Source of the DNA: Macrotis lagotis
Taxonomy: Eukaryota > Chordata > Mammalia > Peramelemorphia > Peramelidae
DNA length: 64,000 nucleotides
Reading direction: 5' to 3'
Assembly: GCF_037893015.1 (NCBI RefSeq)
Contig: NC_133666.1
Coordinates: forward strand, 165,108,611-165,172,610
Both the position numbers and the translations under genes were made by a program. Positions within the stretch are counted from its first letter, which is position 1, and the number at the start of each line of letters is the position of its first letter. The notes below the pieces were generated by a model, which worked only from the letters and a program-made list of their open reading frames with translations, did no database searches and was not told the DNA's origin. Of the stretch, positions 31,350-41,480 are shown in pieces.

Positions 31350-33030
31350 GGTTGGTTCTTGTCCTTCATTATTGAAGAAGACCAAAATGACATCACTATG
31401 TTTGACACAAATTACAGTGTGTCTGACTCTGGCTGAAGCTTGGAATGCAATACCACAAGTTGGACACAAATAATCCATGTGAACACCTGGAGTGGGTATT
31501 ATAAATTTATGGATGTCATGTTTCCTTTGAGCTGTTCCAATTCTACCTTCCTCATAGAGCACAGCCCTTCACTGAAGAAGACACACCATGCTGGGTGGTC
31601 CTGTGCTGTACAATGCTGTACAATCATTTCTAAAGTTCTTCACTGAGACCTTCAGGGTGTCCTGGTATCACTTCTTCTGACCCCCTTGTGAGCTTGTCCT
31701 GTGTGAGTTCTCCATAAAATAGTTTTTTTGGCAAGTTTCTGTCTGGCATTCTAACAACATGTCCAGCCAGCCTTTTGTAGGTATAGTCTCTGTAGTAATG
31801 TTGGAGTGCTAGGCAGTTTAGCCCAAGAAAGGACCTCAGTGTCTGGTATCTTCTCCTGCCAGGTGACCTTCAGAATCTTCCTAAGACAAGTTAAATGGAA
31901 GTGATTCAATTTCCTTGCATAGTGCTGGTAGGCTGTCCAGGCTTCATAGGCATATAGCAATGAGGTCAGCACAACAGCTCTGAAGACCTTCAGTCAAATC
32001 TTCTCTCCCACACTTTCTTTTGGAGCCTCTCAAATACTGAGCTAGCTCTGGCAATGCAAGTGTCAACCTCATTGTCAATGTGTACCTCCTTGGAAAGGAC
32101 ACTGCCAAGGTAAATGAATTTGTCCACAGTACTCAAAACTTCTCCATTTTCTGTAACTGATGGTTCCACATATGGATGGTGTGTTGCTGACTGATGGAGC
32201 ACCTGTTTTCTTGGTGTTGTTAGACCAAAATTAGCATGAGTAGCAGAGAATTGATCTGCTTCAGACACAGTACTGAGAGCACAATCATCTACAAATAGAA
32301 GATAAGGCACCAACACTCCTACTTTGGTCTTGACTTGTATCCCTTTCAAGTTGAAGAATTTGCCATCAGGGCAGTATTTGACCTTGAGGCCATATTCATC
32401 CTCAATGAAGGCATTTGATAACATGACTGAAAACATCATGTTAAAAAGTATGGGAACAAGGACACATACTTGTTTTGTTCCATTGGTGACTGGGAAATCT
32501 TGAGAGCATAGTCCACTATCCAGAACTTGGTCATGCATGCTGTCATGAAATTGACATGCAACACCGATGAACTTCTCTGGGCAACCAAATTTTGACACAA
32601 TTTTCCATAAACCCTCATGACTGATGGTATCAAAAGCCTTGGTCAGATCTACAAATGTTGTATACAGACCTCTTTTCTGTTCCTGGCATTTTTCCTGGAG
32701 TTGTCAGGCAGCAAATACCATAGCAGCTGTTCCTCTACCCTTTCTGAAGTCGCACTGACTCAGGAACGTAATCAACTTCCAGGTGAAGGATCAGCCTATT
32801 GAGAAGGACTCTGGCAAGAATCTTAAGAAATGACTAAAAGAGAAATACCCCTGTGATTGTCATAGGGCAATCTATTCCCTTTACCTTTGTAAAGATGGAT
32901 GATGGAGGCATCCTTGAATTCTTGGGAGATAACCTCTTCATGCCATATGACCTGGAAAATTTCAGTCAGTTTTTAGATGAGCAATGGACCCCACCTCCCA
33001 CCCCAGTAGATCTCAGCTGGAATAGTATTC
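31350..33030 (-). repeat. Non-LTR retrotransposon (LINE), reverse transcriptase, 5'-truncated
   Basis: Minus-strand frames give, in order, FQVIWQEE-like thumb text, VPILFNMMFSV and LLFVDDCALSTVSEA (the catalytic box, FVDD for the usual FADD), YLGSVLSKEVHIDNEVD, YEAWTAYQHYARKLNHFH, TWQEKIPDTEVL and a C-terminal zinc-finger trace YLCPTCGIAFQASARVRH. This is the reverse transcriptase and C-terminal part of a LINE group I know from fish and invertebrates as endonuclease-reverse transcriptase with a CPHC...C2H-type end. I cannot fix its clade (RTE-, Vingi/Ingi- or other). The duplication CAATTGAAATT flanks it at 31339-31349 and 33031-33041. Several frame breaks make it inactive. The 202-codon frame at 31990-32598 is its longest surviving piece. 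Confidence 0.8.
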
Positions 33031-33772
33031 CAATTGAAATTACTCTATCCAAATTTATCATTGATCTTTTAACTGTTCCATCTAATATTCTTTTCTTTAT
33101 TCTCATTTTCTTGATTTCTCTGCAGCATTTAATACTGTCGATCACTTTTCCCTCCTGAACATCTTTCTCTTCTCTGAGTTTGTGTGGCACTTGTTCTCCT
33201 AGTTCTTCACTTTGCCTAATGACCTTCTAATCTCTTTGGCTGGTTCTTCATTTCTGATATTTACTATCTACTTTGGTGTTCTCTGATGCTCTATTCTAAT
33301 CCCCCTTCTCTTTTCACTCTACTATTTCACTCGCTGACCTCTCCAACTTCCACTGGGTTTAGTTTTAATTTATATGTAGATGATGCTCACAATTTTATCC
33401 AGTCATATTCACTCTCTTGGGCTATAGCCTTCCATTATCTGCAGTTGCCTATTAGACCCTTCTAACAGGATATCTTTAATGCTTCTCAAACCTAATGAAT
33501 CCAAAACAAAAACCTATCATCTTTTTCTCCAAGCCCTCCCCTCTTCCAAACTTCAGGTATTACTCTTCATGGGACTGCAAACTGGTGTATTCATTTCACT
33601 TAAATTATATTTATACTTATGGATAGATATACATAATCTCTCTTCATTAGAATGATTTCCTTACCTTATTCGATCCAATTATCTAATTCAATCAAAATGT
33701 TTAATTACATCTAATTAAAGTCTTCCTCCTTATGGGGAAGACTGTTTTACTTTTCTCAATGTGTCTCTACAG

Positions 33773-34009
33773 CAGGGGTGGGTAATGTCTAAGTCCAATA
33801 AGGCCCACAAAATCATTTAGTATAGCACTGCCAAGGCAACTGCAGTCAGGACTTGAAATTCAGTAAACCTTGAAACTTTTGGGGGGGGCTAAATTAATTA
33901 AATCTTTGAACAAATAAAGCAGGTAAATTTTAAGTTGAAATTTTGTGTGATCTGCGAATGATGTTATAAATCCCAAATGTCCCCTGGCAGTAAAAGTTTC
34001 CCACCCCTG
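33773..34009. mobile_element. hAT-type MITE with terminal inverted repeats
   Basis: The element begins CAGGGGTGGGTAAT and ends GTTTCCCACCCCTG, so its ends are inverted repeats of about 10-14 bp. Flanking octamers CTCTACAG (33765-33772) and TTCTAGTG (34010-34017) agree at 5 of 8 sites and fit the hAT pattern nTCTAGAn. Internal text such as AAATCATTTAGTATAGCACT and GTGTGATCTGCGAATGATGT is transposon-like with no transposase. It splits the L2 3' UTR. Confidence 0.8.
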
Positions 34010-34065
34010 TTCTAGTGCTTGGTGAGCACTTAGATACTTAAAAAATGCTTGCTGATTGAATGATT

Positions 34066-35280
34066 TACACATAAATCATGAAAATGAACCATGAATTTTT
34101 TAGCTGTTTTCTTGGACATTTCAAATAAGGTTTTCATACCTTTTCCTTCAGACTCAGTAAGTGGTATTTTGCCAAGAGGAAGAACCCTGAGATATGGTTC
34201 ATGTGACTTCTGCCTACCTACTGAGACAGTAGAGAGTCTAAAAGTTATGTGTTAAAATTATAACTACTCTTGTTATTTAAAAACTTTGAATTTTTGTTTT
34301 TTTGAGCTTTGGGGACTAACAGCATTGTACTTTCCAAAACATAAATAAAATTCAAATGGCTAGAACATTTGATTTGCCAGAAAGATTCTATGAAAAGAAA
34401 CAGCAGAGTGCTAAGACGTGACTGAATTCAGATTGGCAAATTATTTCTTCCACCAAAGTGTATGTTCCCCATGTGTCTGGTTAGTATTCACTGATTTCAC
34501 TTGGAGTGAGACATCTATTTCCAGGAAAGCCCTTTGACTATGCTCAGTCAAGACCCAATCAAATGAACACATTAAGTACAATGTTAGTGAGGGTAGAGAT
34601 CCCCAAGTTCCACCCTTTCATGGTACCCCAAAGAACAGAGAATAATGACCAAGAGGTTCATAAAAGAGTCTCCTTCCTCTATAATAGTACTCAATCTGGA
34701 TTAAGCAATCCTTTCAAGGTCCACCAGTCTCCCTCCCATGAAATTTGGAATGTTTCCAATTTTTAAGAGTGGAAGGGGTACAAGAATGGCCTATTATCCA
34801 TGACCTACTTTAGGTATTAACTCAGCATGATCAAATGATCCCAAATCTGTGGAATTAGTAAAGTCCACCTGCAACTCATTATAACCTGGGTTGTGGGATG
34901 GGGAGGAACAACAATTTAAGAAGGGACAGAATTGGCAATAGGACTCATCCCAGAAGCATGGAATTGTCATGATAATGGGCATAATAGGATTTATTTAAGT
35001 TTAAACACTATCTTCTGAATGAATACAGTTTTCCAAACAGATAAAAACCAAGTCCTCTGTACTTGAGATTGTATCAGTCCCACGTAATCACAGAGTTAAG
35101 AGACTTGAGAAACTAAGAGATGCACAATCAATATTGTAATCAATTTCTATGAATCCCACCTGATGTCTTGGTCCCACTCATATTCTTCTTAATTTGAAGA
35201 TGTAGAAAATCAATGCTTTCAGCTGAAATTGGTCATTGTTTCTTCAGTTCCCCTCTTTATGGGCAGACAGAGAATGTTTC
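34066..35280. other. Single-copy-looking DNA, no gene seen
   Basis: No repeat recognised. The 86-codon frame at 34506-34766 has no motif, signal peptide or splice context I can support. Confidence 0.45.
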
Positions 35281-35284
35281 CATT

Positions 35285-35475
35285 AGGGAGTTGGTGTAGG
35301 ATCAGAGAAAAAACAATAGCTTTGGGAGGAGGAAATATTGGGTTCATATCCCAGCTTATTATTTGTGTTCTGTTAGATTAGTCTCTTCACCCTCCTTTAC
35401 CGATTTCCTTATCTGCAAAATAAGGGAGATTAGCTAGATCTTCTCTAAGTTTCCTTCTATATGATTCTATAATAA
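35285..35475 (+). repeat. MIR/THER-like SINE, degraded
   Basis: ATATTGGGTTCATATCCCAG (B-box region), GATTTCCTTATCTGCAAAAT, AAGGGAGATTAGCTAGATC and TTCCTTCTATATGATTCTAT follow the same plan as the copies at 13545 and 52255. The head is barely recognisable. Confidence 0.55.
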
Positions 35476-35867
35476 CTTCCCCCAAACCACCTGGCCTTTC
35501 AAGCTGGGTTGGGAAGGCTAAGATGGAAAGTATACTTATATATACTTACATATGTAAGCTCAGCAAGATCAAGAAATTGCCTACAAGAGTCAAATGAAAT
35601 AATTTCTCAAAATAAAGATGATTTTGGAGCCAAGGTTTTGTCAGCTTACCAGGAAAAGAATAAACCTTCTAGCCAAAAGATGTTGGACTACAACTGTGTA
35701 TTTTAACATTAATCCCCCTTTGACTTTGAAATAACCAAAATGCCTCTACCCACTAATGGAAAATATTGCCTATACTTCACAAAGGAAACCAAATACCTGT
35801 ATAAGAGCAAACTGGGTTATTTTTTTTAACAATAATTTAATGTAAATGTACTTCAAAGTAACAGGTC
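35476..35867. other. No gene or repeat seen
   Basis: Short single-copy interval. The 65-codon frame at 35509-35706 has no recognisable feature. Confidence 0.4.
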
Positions 35868-35883
35868 AAAAGTAAATGGTTTA

Positions 35884-36038
35884 AAGGGCATCTAGGTGGC
35901 GTAGTGGATAAAGCACCAGCCTTGGAGTCAGGAGTACCTGGGTTCAAATCTGGTCTCAGACACTTAATAATTACCTAGCTGTGTGGCCTTCGGCAAGCCA
36001 CTTAACCCCATCTGCCTTGCAAAAAAAAAAAACTAAAA
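35884..36038 (+). repeat. WSINE1-type SINE
   Basis: Complete copy: GGGCATCTAGGTGGCGTAGT, GGATAAAGCACCAGCC, GTTCAAATCTGGTCTCAGAC, TACCTAGCTGTGTGGCCTTC, A-rich tail. A perfect 16-base duplication AAAAGTAAATGGTTTA flanks it at 35868-35883 and 36039-36054. The A-rich left edge of the duplication fits cleavage by L1 endonuclease at TT|AAAA. Confidence 0.95.
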
Positions 36039-36174
36039 AAAAGTAAATGGTTTATAGCTTTAGCTACAAAGGGAAAATTCAGTAAGTGCTAAAATTTTCC
36101 CAGTGAATTTTGTAGATCATGAGGACTTATGATATTCAGTAAGTTTAAAAAAATGGATCAAGGGATATTTCAGG

Positions 36175-36435
36175 TATTGGAATAGTTAGGTGATACAATG
36201 AATAGAGTGTTATGCCTTCAGTCAGAAACATTCATTTTCTTAAATTTAAATAGAGCCTCAGACATTTACTAGCTTTATGACCCTGAGTTAGTCATTTAAT
36301 CCAGCTTGATACAATTGCTGAATCTGTATTGTGAGCTGGAGAATAAAAAGGCAAACCATTCTGGTATTCCTACCAAGAAAACCCAAATGAGGTCACAAAG
36401 TCAGACATGAATAAAGCAAATGAACAACAATTTAA
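36175..36435 (+). repeat. CORE-SINE with RTE-type tail
   Basis: Head GGAATAGTTAGGTGATACAA, CCTCAGACATTTACTAGCTT, TATGACCCTGAGTTAGTCAT, then the RTE-like tail CTACCAAGAAAACCCAAATG and AGGTCACAAAGTCAGACATG ending in AACAACAATTT. It is the best preserved RTE tail among the three such SINEs. Confidence 0.75.
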
Positions 36436-36825
36436 GCATTTCTTATGCCTTATTTTTTATCATGATAGATTGAACTGGGTTTGAACTATGAAATGGAACC
36501 TTTCATATAGTGAATTCAAATGATTTCCAAAGGACCATTTGTAGTTTGTTGTGTCATTAATCTCAGGACTGCAGTGGCCCTTGCCTCATAAAGACCTTTG
36601 ATGGGTTATATTGTGACTTTTCCAAGCATTTTACTTTGCCAGTGACTCAGGGATGATATAATTATTAGGACTTCCAGGATAACTAGGCATGAAGAAACCT
36701 CCATAAGATTATATATTTAGAAACCAGAAAGAAACTGAATTTCTTTTTTCATTTTAAGGTAGGGCCTTCCTAGTTGACTGCTTCACATTTTATTATTATC
36801 CATATTTTGGATAATAAAGAAATTG
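36436..36825. other. No gene or repeat seen
   Basis: Single-copy-looking DNA without a meaningful frame. Confidence 0.4.
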
Positions 36826-36854
36826 ATTTTTCTTTATTAAGAATGGTGGTTCTT

Positions 36855-37009
36855 GGGGCAGCTAGGTGGCACAGTGGACAGAGCACTGGCCCTGGAGTCA
36901 GGAGTACCTGAGTTCAAATGTGATCTCAGACACTTAATAATTACCTAGCTGTGTGGCCTTGGGCAAGTCACTTAACCCCATTTGCCTTGCAAAAAAACCT
37001 TTTTAAAAA
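36855..37009 (+). repeat. WSINE1-type SINE at the edge of a hAT remnant
   Basis: Head GGGGCAGCTAGGTGGCACAG, GCACTGGCCCTGGAGTCAGG, TACCTAGCTGTGTGGCCTTG, A-rich tail. Flanked by AAGAATGGTGGTTCTT (36839-36854) and AAGAATAGTGGTTCTT (37010-37025), a 16-base duplication with one change. The duplicated stretch includes the start of the hAT text that continues at 37012. Confidence 0.95.
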
Positions 37010-37011
37010 AA

Positions 37012-37110
37012 GAATAGTGGTTCTTAACCTGGGATCTTTGATTTTTTTTAATATTTTGATAACTATTTCAATATTTACTTTATGCAATTAAAAACATTAT
37101 TCTGAGAAGG
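37012..37110 (+). mobile_element. hAT (MER33-like) end fragment
   Basis: GTGGTTCTTAACCTGGGATC, ATATTTTGATAACTATTTCA, TTTATGCAATTAAAAACATT and ATTCTGAGAAGG match the MER33-type nonautonomous hAT. It is the same family as the remnant at 27624. Only one end is recognisable. Confidence 0.65.
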
Positions 37111-37319
37111 AAATAACTTGTTTCACTATACCCATTCCCAAATTACCCTTAGATTACAATGAATTAGGCTCCCTGTATCCCTTTTTACCCAAGAAACACA
37201 TTTGTCTCCTAAAACACTGGAGTATTTCTTGCCAGCTAGCTACTCTCTCAGAAAAGGTGACTCTAAGGAAAGCTAAAACTATTTATGAATTATACACATG
37301 TGTATATGTTTGTACAAAT
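37111..37319. other. No gene or repeat seen
   Basis: Short unrecognised interval, possibly the decayed remainder of the hAT element. Confidence 0.35.
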
Positions 37320-37800
37320 ATGTTATTTAATAATAATAATAGCTAACATTTAGATAGTGCTTTAAAGTTTCCAAACAACTTTATAATTATCATCTCATTT
37401 AATCTTCACAACAGTCATGTAAGGGAATTGCTTTTATTATCCCATTTTAACTTTGAGGAAAGTGAGGTAGACAGGAACAATCCAGTTGAGGAAATTCCTT
37501 CAGTTGTTGCATATTGGTAACTTCCATAATTTATAATCTTAGTTCAATAGGGCACTTAAAGAGAAAGTGGCTTCATTCAACTTTGATCAATATATATTGT
37601 GGAAACAGTGTAAAGACTAATAGATTGCCTTCTGCAGGGGGTGGGAGGAGAAGGAAAGAGAAATTGGGGTAAAATTGTAAAATTCAAAATAAAATCTTTA
37701 TTTTAAAAAAGAGAAAGTGACTTGACTAGGATTATGCAGGCAGTAATTTCATTCCAAAATTTCTTGACTTTTAGGCCAACTCTTTTGCAATTATTCCATA
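37320..37800 (+). repeat. Old MIR/L2-type repeat split by a short insertion
   Basis: Left: TAATAATAATAATAGCTAAC, TTTAGATAGTGCTTTAAAG, ATCTCATTTAATCTTCACAA, ATTATCCCATTTTAACTTTG. Right after the insertion: GACTTGACTAGGATTATGCA and CTTTTAGGCCAACTCTTTTG. This is the common mammalian repeat TAGCATTTATATAGCGCTTTAAGGTTT...CATTTTACAGATGAGGAAAC...GTGACTTGCCCAGGGTCACA. The insertion is at 37574-37707. Confidence 0.6.
37574..37707 (+). repeat. 134-bp A-tailed retroposon-like insertion
   Basis: A 134-bp segment ending in AAAATAAAATCTTTATTTT lies between AAAGAGAAAGTGGCTT (37558-37573) and AAAGAGAAAGTGACTT (37708-37723), a 16-base duplication with one change. It holds GATCAATATATATTGTGGAA, ACAGTGTAAAGACTAATAGA, TTGCCTTCTGCAGGGGGTGG and a G/A-rich stretch. 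It has no tRNA-like boxes. The 3' part loosely resembles the G-rich end of the L1 3' UTR, so a non-tRNA SINE moved by L1 is likely. I cannot name the family. Confidence 0.8.
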
Positions 37801-38695
37801 CAGATTCTCATATGTATATAGATTATACACAAAAGTATATATCATTCTAAGAGAAATATAGCAATATGCATACATCTATATAACTGCTTGCTTCAATTTA
37901 TTTATCTGTAAAAATAGAAATAATATCTCCCAGGATTGCTGTGAAGATAGAATAAGGGTTCTGTAAAATGAATTGTAAAACTTAAAGGAATATATGATGA
38001 GTGGCTGTTATTCAGATTTTTTTCAGCTTTGAGGTCAATCCCATGGCAGATAGGTACAGTTGATGGAACTTTGAATGATTCTGATGACTCACCACTCACT
38101 TAGGAGCTACCATCTCACTATATTCATTCATCTATAATAATTAAAGAATAAACACAAGAAAAGTTTTAAGAAATAGGGATGTCCACTATGCTCATGAGCA
38201 CCATGAGAAATAGCAGGATCTGTCTCTTCCCCTCTTTACCAGGCATAGCAATACTCCTTATTCAAAAGTTATCAGGATGGAGTTAAGGGATGAGAGAAGA
38301 ATATACTGGGGAAAAGGTGGAAAAAGACATATTAGGGTTAGCTGTTTCATAAAAAAAAGTCAAGAAAAAGTTTGTGGAGTGCAATATTATAGGGTGGAGG
38401 TGAGCTGGAGTGAGCGAGCCAGCCTTACTCTCATTGGAATTGGCTCAGAGAGGAAATAACATACACAATGGAGTACAGAAACCTATCTTACCCTACAGAA
38501 AAGCAGGACAGGAAGCAGAGGAGGAGAAAAGGGGAGAGGGATAGAAAGGAAGATTGTAGGAGGGGATAGTCAGAAACAAAAGACTTTTGAGGAGGGATAG
38601 AATGAAAGAAGAGAGAGTAGAATAAATGGGGTTGTGGGCAAAGGATGGAGAAAAATGCAATTAGCAATAGTAACTGTGGGGGTAAAAATATTGAA
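37801..38695. other. No gene or clear repeat seen
   Basis: Purine-rich text near 38500-38640 (GGAGGAGAAAAGGGGAGAGG). The frames here (37902-38099, 38277-38459, 38488-38721) have no domain and follow the composition bias. Confidence 0.4.
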
Positions 38696-38697
38696 AT

Positions 38698-39930
38698 AAG
38701 TGTCTCTGATAAAGGTCTCACATCTCAAACACATCAAAAATTTATACATTTACAAATTTATAAAAATTAAGAGCCATTCGGGATGGCTAGGTGGCGTAGT
38801 GGATAAAGCAGCGGCCCTGGAGTCAGGAGTACCTGGGTTCAAATCCAGTCTCAGACACTTAATAATTACCTAGCTGTGTGGCCTTGGGCAAGCCACTTAA
38901 CCCCAATTGCCTTGCAAAAACCTAAAAAAAAAAAAGTTAAGAGCCATTCTCCAATTGATAAATGATAAAAAGATATGAACAGTTTTCAGCTAAAGTTATC
39001 AATGCTATCTAGAGGCATAATTTTTTTAATGGGCTAATTCACTATTGATGGAGAAATGCAAATTAGAATAATTCTGAAGTACTCCCTTACACTTTTTGGA
39101 TTGGCTAATAGGGAAAAAAGGGGAAAATGACAAATGTTGGAGAAGATGTAGGGAAAATGAGACATTAATGCTCCATTGAAGGTAGTGTGAAATGATTCAA
39201 CATTCTTTAGAGAAATTTGAAATGATGCTGAAACGACTATAAAACCATGCATCTTTGACCTAGCAATACCGCTAATATGCCTCTATTCCAAAAGAGATGA
39301 AAAATGGAAAGTAAAAGGACGTATGTGAATAAGAATATTTGTAGCAGCTTTTTTAAGGTGGCAAGGAATTGGAAATTGAAGGGATGTCCATCAGTTGGGG
39401 AATGGCTGAACAAATGGGCTATTCTGCAATAAGAACTGACAAGCAGGATAAGAAACCTAAAAAGATTTACATTAACAGATACAATGTGAAGTATAGTATA
39501 CAAAGTTACAGTATTTTAGTAGGATAATCAGCTGTGAATGACTTAGCTTTTCTCACCGGTGCTATGATCCAAGACAACTCTGAAGGACTTATGATAAAGA
39601 ATGCTATCCATCCCCCAGGGAGAAAACTGATGGTATCTGAATACAGATTGAAACATGCTTTTTTAACACTATTTTTCTTGAGGGTTCTTTTGGGGGGGTG
39701 TAAGTCTATGGTTTTTTCATAACCTATTATGGAAATGTTTTGCATGACTACATATTTTTAACCTACATCAAATTATTTGTTTTGTCAACGAGCAAGGTGG
39801 GGTGGGAAGAAAGAAGGGAATTCAGAACTCAAAGTTTTAAAAATGAATATTAACATTTGTTTTTACATGTAACCAGGAGAAAATAAAATAAATTTTTTTT
39901 AAAGAAAGAATAAAATAAAAAAAAATTTCA
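38698..39930 (+). repeat. L1 LINE 3' end, split by a SINE
   Basis: AAGTGTCTCTGATAAAGGTC, then (after the SINE) CTCCAATTGATAAATGATAA, GGAGAAATGCAAATTAGAAT, AGTTGGGGAATGGCTGAACA, CTATGATCCAAGACAACTCT and a 3' UTR reaching an A-rich end near 39930. This is the ORF2 end and 3' UTR of a marsupial L1. Frames at 39034-39745 are shadows of it. Confidence 0.8.
38780..38936 (+). repeat. WSINE1-type SINE, inside L1
   Basis: Complete copy: GGGATGGCTAGGTGGCGTAG, GGATAAAGCAGCGGCCCTGG, GTTCAAATCCAGTCTCAGAC, TACCTAGCTGTGTGGCCTTG, A tail. A perfect 13-base duplication TTAAGAGCCATTC flanks it at 38767-38779 and 38937-38949. The L1 text reads on without gap after the right copy. Confidence 0.96.
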
Positions 39931-39934
39931 GAAA

Positions 39935-41125
39935 GAGCAAGAGGTCATCCTCTTGATTTTTTTTTAATGCTCTCAGTTTTAGGTCAGGAGCTAATTAAAA
40001 GATTTTCTCACTATGAAAGAAACAAGAAAGTCAGAAGATACTTTTGAATACTCTAAAGTTAGGGAAGGGACTATTCATTATACATCCCTGGAAGCTGATT
40101 CTCCAGAACTTGCATAAGGATTGGAACCGGGTAGGGCATATTATTTATGCTCTAAGGACTAAGTCCTTACCCATTACTTGTTATTTAAATAACTGAAAAT
40201 CAAAAAAAAAAAGACTTAGACAACAGAAATCATATGGATACTCACCATTATAGTTTCATATAGGCATTGTGCTGATGGAAATCATTTGCTGAAAAGAAAG
40301 GAGAGCAAAGAGATTCAATCATATTTTAGTCAGTAAACATTTGACTTATTTGTCAAATGGAAAAAGAAGGAAAACCAAATGTAAACCTTAGAATATAAAC
40401 TTGATTACAAAATTTAGTAAGGAAGAATTGTAAATAATTATGACCAGGATTATTTCATAAAACAAAGAAGCAATAGAAGATGAAATAAATTGTTAAAAGA
40501 GTGGAAAGATTTCCAATTAAATTGTCTTTCTAAGGACATTCAGTGATGAAAATTAAAGTAGGACTATAAACAGCCAAAGATTTGAAAAAATTTACATGAA
40601 CCATTTTGACAAATTAGTTTCTCCATCAATAGATGATAGAAGAAACACCATAGGTGACCCTAATATAATAGTCCTTAAGATACTTACAAAAGAGTTACAA
40701 ATAGTAATAGAGAAATGAGATGCCGAAAGCAGCAGAACTGAGCCAGGTATATATAGAGGAGACAGATTGGAGGCAATATAATTGTGATAGCTAGAAGGTA
40801 TCTAGAGGAAAAGAAGATACTGAAGGCATAGAAAAAAATGATTAGATCTTATTAATTCTTCCTAAAAAAAGTGACAAAGAACATCTATAATAAACAGTTT
40901 AGAGGTCTATTCTCAAAGTGATACAAAATCTTTTGTTTGGTCATCTATACACAAATTGAGAATATCCTTGATGAAAGCAAGCATAAGTATAGATTAATTA
41001 GAAGTTTGCAAGCAAAATTCAATAATGAACTATATTTTACAATCTCATAGTTAACTGAAAGATGTAAAAAGCCATCTTCTTCATAATCACCTCTGCTACC
41101 TTCTAGTACCTCTCACCCCAACAAA
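39935..41125. other. Single-copy-looking DNA, no gene seen
   Basis: AT-rich text with no recognised repeat or meaningful frame over about 1.2 kb. Decayed LINE text cannot be excluded. Confidence 0.4.
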
Positions 41126-41127
41126 AA

Positions 41128-41320
41128 TTTTTTTGTTGTTGTTCAATCATTCAGTTATGTCCAATTCTTCATAACCCCATGAAGCATAACATGACAGCCC
41201 TTCTGTCCTCCACTATCTCTCAATCTGTCCAAGTTCATGTTGGTTGCTTCCATCCCCTTTTCCTCTTGCCTTCAATCTTTCCCATCATCAATATCTTTTC
41301 CAATGAACCCTATCTTCTCA
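41128..41320 (-). repeat. RTE/BovB-like LINE 3' end, minus strand
   Basis: TTGTTGTTGTTCAATCATTC, AGTTATGTCCAATTCTTCAT and AACCCCATGAAGCATAACAT, then CTTCTGTCCTCCACTATCTC are the reverse complement of an RTE/BovB 3' end (usual: GTTGTTCAGTCATTCAGTCGTGTCCGACTCTTTGTGACCCCATGG). About 190 bp remain. Confidence 0.75.
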
Positions 41321-41334
41321 TTTATATATTCTGC

Positions 41335-41480
41335 CTGTCCCAATAAAATATAAGTTCTTTGAGGAAGGAATGGGACTGATCCACTATTTGTATTTATATC
41401 CCCAAAGACTGAAACATAGTAGTAACTCCAACACTGGATGGATAGTAGGAACTTAATACTTATTGACTGATTGATTGATA
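41335..41480 (+). repeat. L2 LINE 3' end
   Basis: AAAATATAAGTTCTTTGAGG, TTTGTATTTATATCCCCAAA, GAACTTAATACTTATTGACT and GATTGATTGATAG correspond to the L2 3' UTR (AGAATGTAAGCTCCTTGAGGGCAGG...GTATCCCCAG...GCTTAATAAATGCTTGTTGATTGA), plus strand. Confidence 0.65.

Larger units (their letters stand above)
30415..34065 (+). repeat. L2 LINE, split by another LINE and by a hAT MITE
   Basis: Translated blocks on the plus strand follow L2 ORF2 in order: YLVPSLLHTNILSPLH (31115, L2 GSFPAAYKHALVSPIL), PAPYCPIFLSLF (31203, L2 PANYRPISLLPF), then after the insertion FSAAFNTVDHF (33117, L2 LSAAFDTVDHS) and LIYM.MMLT (33370, a decayed form of HLYADDSQ). The text then thins out near 33570, and the L2 3' UTR (ACTGTTTTACTTTTCTCAAT...GCACTTAGATACTT) closes at about 34065 around the MITE. 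This is the longest L2 in the window, about 1.7 kb without insertions. Confidence 0.75.

Noticed and set aside
31990-32598. 202-codon minus-strand frame as a host gene
   Set aside because: It holds reverse-transcriptase motifs (FVDDCA, YLGSVLSKE) and lies in a LINE with a target-site duplication.
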